Assembly: GCA_002421475.1 (NCBI GenBank)
Contig: DIJW01000083.1
Location: 1 to 6,243, forward strand
Direction of reading: 5' to 3'
Length of the DNA: 6,243 nt
From: Thiomicrospira sp. UBA5634
Lineage (GTDB): Bacteria > Pseudomonadota > Gammaproteobacteria > Thiomicrospirales > Thiomicrospiraceae
Made by a program: the position numbers and the translations under genes. Below, in pieces: positions 4,573 to 6,243 of the stretch. The notes beneath the pieces were generated by a model that saw only the letters and a program-made list of their open reading frames with translations, had not been told where the DNA came from and did no database searches. How positions within the stretch are numbered: position 1 is the stretch's first letter; each line of letters begins with the position of its first letter.

Positions 4573-6243
4573 ATGACCACCGATCACATTCGTAATATCG
4601 CCATCATCGCTCACGTTGACCACGGCAAAACCACCCTCGTTGACCAACTTCTAAGACAATCTGGTACGCTGGACGTCCGTAAAGACACGGGTGAACGTGT
4701 TATGGACTCTAACGACCAAGAGAAAGAACGTGGTATTACGATCCTTGCAAAAAACACCTCGGTGTTATGGAACGGTTACCGTATCAACATCGTTGACACC
4801 CCTGGACACGCGGACTTCGGTGGCGAAGTAGAACGTATTTTGTCGATGGTTGACTCAGTATTGTTATTGGTAGACGCGGTTGAAGGCCCAATGCCACAAA
4901 CACGTTTCGTAACCCAAAAAGCTCTACAGCAAGGTTTAAAGCCAATTGTTGTGGTTAACAAAGTTGACCGTGATGCAGCGCGTCCTGACTGGGTTGTAGA
5001 CCAAACTTTCGACTTGTTCGACCGTTTAGGTGCAACCGATGAACAGATGGATTTCCCAATCCTATTTGCGTCCGGCTTTAATGGTTATGCCGGTTTTGAC
5101 TCAGATGTGCGCTCAGGCGACATGACACCGGTATTTGAAACGATTGTAAACAAGGTTGCACCACCTGATGTTGATTTAGGTGGTCCATTTCAATTGCAAT
5201 GTATTTCGTTAGCGTATGACACTTATAAAGGTGTTATCGGTACCGGTCGTATCAAACGTGGTTCAGTCCAAGTTGGTATGCAAGTAGCGGTTCTGGACAA
5301 AGAAGGCAACAAACGTAACGCACGTGTTGGTGAAATTTTCGGTTTCCACGGTTTAGATAAAGTAAACGTAGACGAAGCGCATGCCGGCAACATTATTGCG
5401 TTCAGTGGTTTAGACCCATTAAACATTTCTGATACCTTGTGTGACCCAAACCACCCAGAAGCGTTACCACCGTTAAAAGTTGACGAACCAACCGTAAGCA
5501 TGACGTTCCAGGTCAACACTTCTCCGTTTGTTGGCCAAGAAGGTAAATTGTTAACCTCTCGTCAAATTCGTGAACGTTTAGAAAAAGAATTGTTAACCAA
5601 CGTAGCTTTACGTGTTGAAGATACCGAAGATGCGAACAAGTTCCGTGTTTCAGGTCGTGGCGAATTGCATTTGTCGGTATTAATCGAAAACATGCGTCGT
5701 GAAGGCTTTGAATTGGGCGTATCACGTCCGGAAGTAATCTTTAAAGAAGTCGATGGCGAAATCCACGAGCCTTACGAAACCTTAACCGTTGACGTACCAG
5801 AAGAAAACCAAGGTACCGTAATGGAACAGTTAGGTATTCGTAAAGCAATTATGACCAACATGGTACCGGACGGCATGGGTCGTGTCCGTATCGACTTCAC
5901 TATTCCTTCACGTGGCTTGATTGGTTACCGTACTGAATTTATGACCGCAACCCAGGGTAACGGTTTAATTTTCAGCAGCTTCTCACATTACGGTCCAAAA
6001 TTCGTCGGCAGCGTGGGTGAGCGTACTCGCGGTGTATTGATTTCAATGGGTACAGGTAAAGCGCTTGGTTTCGCCTTGTTCAGCTTACAAGAACGTGGTC
6101 GTTTATTTATCGGTCACGGCGATGAAGTGTATGAAGGCCAAATTATCGGTCTACACAGCCGTGAAAACGACTTAACCGTTAACCCGTTAAAAGGTAAGCA
6201 ATTAACCAACATGCGTGCTTCAGGTACGGATGAGGCGATTGTA
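4573..6243 (+). CDS. typA: Ribosome-associated GTPase TypA/BipA (3' partial)
   Basis: TypA/BipA is an EF-G-like translational GTPase that binds the 70S ribosome and helps 50S assembly and growth under stress, notably in the cold. The visible 557 residues include G1 AHVDHGKT (13-20), switch I ERGIT (52-56), G3 DTPGH (75-79, with the catalytic His79), G4 NKVD (129-132) and the G5 region ASGFNG (166-171). Beta-barrel domain II follows (about 205-300), then domain III with [20 protein letters not shown] (360-379), domain V, and the BipA-specific C-terminal domain ([40 protein letters not shown]). E. coli BipA is 607 residues, so about 50 residues lie beyond the window. Codons favour GAC, AAC and CGT, as expected for a well-expressed gene. 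It is divergent from the Sel1 operon and functionally separate from the hydrogenase and transporter genes. Confidence 0.98.
   Translation, partial: MTTDHIRNIAIIAHVDHGKTTLVDQLLRQSGTLDVRKDTGERVMDSNDQEKERGITILAKNTSVLWNGYRINIVDTPGHADFGGEVERILSMVDSVLLLVDAVEGPMPQTRFVTQKALQQGLKPIVVVNKVDRDAARPDWVVDQTFDLFDRLGATDEQMDFPILFASGFNGYAGFDSDVRSGDMTPVFETIVNKVAPPDVDLGGPFQLQCISLAYDTYKGVIGTGRIKRGSVQVGMQVAVLDKEGNKRNARVGEIFGFHGLDKVNVDEAHAGNIIAFSGLDPLNISDTLCDPNHPEALPPLKVDEPTVSMTFQVNTSPFVGQEGKLLTSRQIRERLEKELLTNVALRVEDTEDANKFRVSGRGELHLSVLIENMRREGFELGVSRPEVIFKEVDGEIHEPYETLTVDVPEENQGTVMEQLGIRKAIMTNMVPDGMGRVRIDFTIPSRGLIGYRTEFMTATQGNGLIFSSFSHYGPKFVGSVGERTRGVLISMGTGKALGFALFSLQERGRLFIGHGDEVYEGQIIGLHSRENDLTVNPLKGKQLTNMRASGTDEAIV

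Noticed and set aside
4776..5725. Minus-strand open frames of 61, 98 and 70 residues inside typA
   Set aside because: typA is unambiguous across this stretch on the plus strand; the antisense frames arise from its biased codon use and match nothing recognisable.

Overview
The window looks chromosomal and gammaproteobacterial. The strongest marker is a 3'-truncated typA/bipA whose product follows the Escherichia coli BipA sequence closely over all 557 visible residues. Moderate G+C, AT-rich spacers and a split YeeE/YedE sulfur transporter would fit a sulfur-oxidising lineage such as Thiomicrospira, Thiomicrorhabdus or Hydrogenovibrio. That placement is inference from gene content and general resemblance, not from a search.

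Layout, left to right. (1) A 5'-truncated [FeFe]-hydrogenase catalytic gene (+, to 1772). It enters the window inside a NuoG-like iron-sulfur domain, carries two [4Fe-4S] ferredoxin motifs and a complete H-cluster domain, and ends in an unexpected fused C-terminal domain of about 115 residues that looks like the SnoaL/NTF2 fold. (2) A 121-base AT-rich spacer with a perfect palindrome directly after the hydrogenase stop and two further inverted repeats. (3) Two short membrane-protein genes (+, 1894-2828), the two halves of a YeeE/YedE (PmpA/PmpB-like) transporter, 2 bases apart. (4) A second copy of the same palindrome, here 26 bases long, between the convergent transporter and Sel1 genes. (5) A minus-strand operon (4493 down to 2862): a 59-residue unknown protein followed by an exported Sel1-repeat protein with seven gap-free 36-residue repeats. 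(6) A 79-base divergent promoter region whose -10-like box reads well on both strands. (7) typA/bipA (+, from 4573, running off the right edge).

How the parts fit: typA is housekeeping and forms an edge of the local accessory content. The hydrogenase probably handles H2 with electrons passing through its iron-sulfur relay; the YeeE/YedE pair probably moves a small sulfur species across the inner membrane. They share a strand, but whether they share a transcript depends on whether the palindrome between them terminates. No hydrogenase maturation genes, CRISPR array, tRNA, rRNA or insertion sequence is visible. The best candidates for something little described are the hydrogenase-SnoaL-like fusion and the pair of identical palindromes framing the transporter genes.
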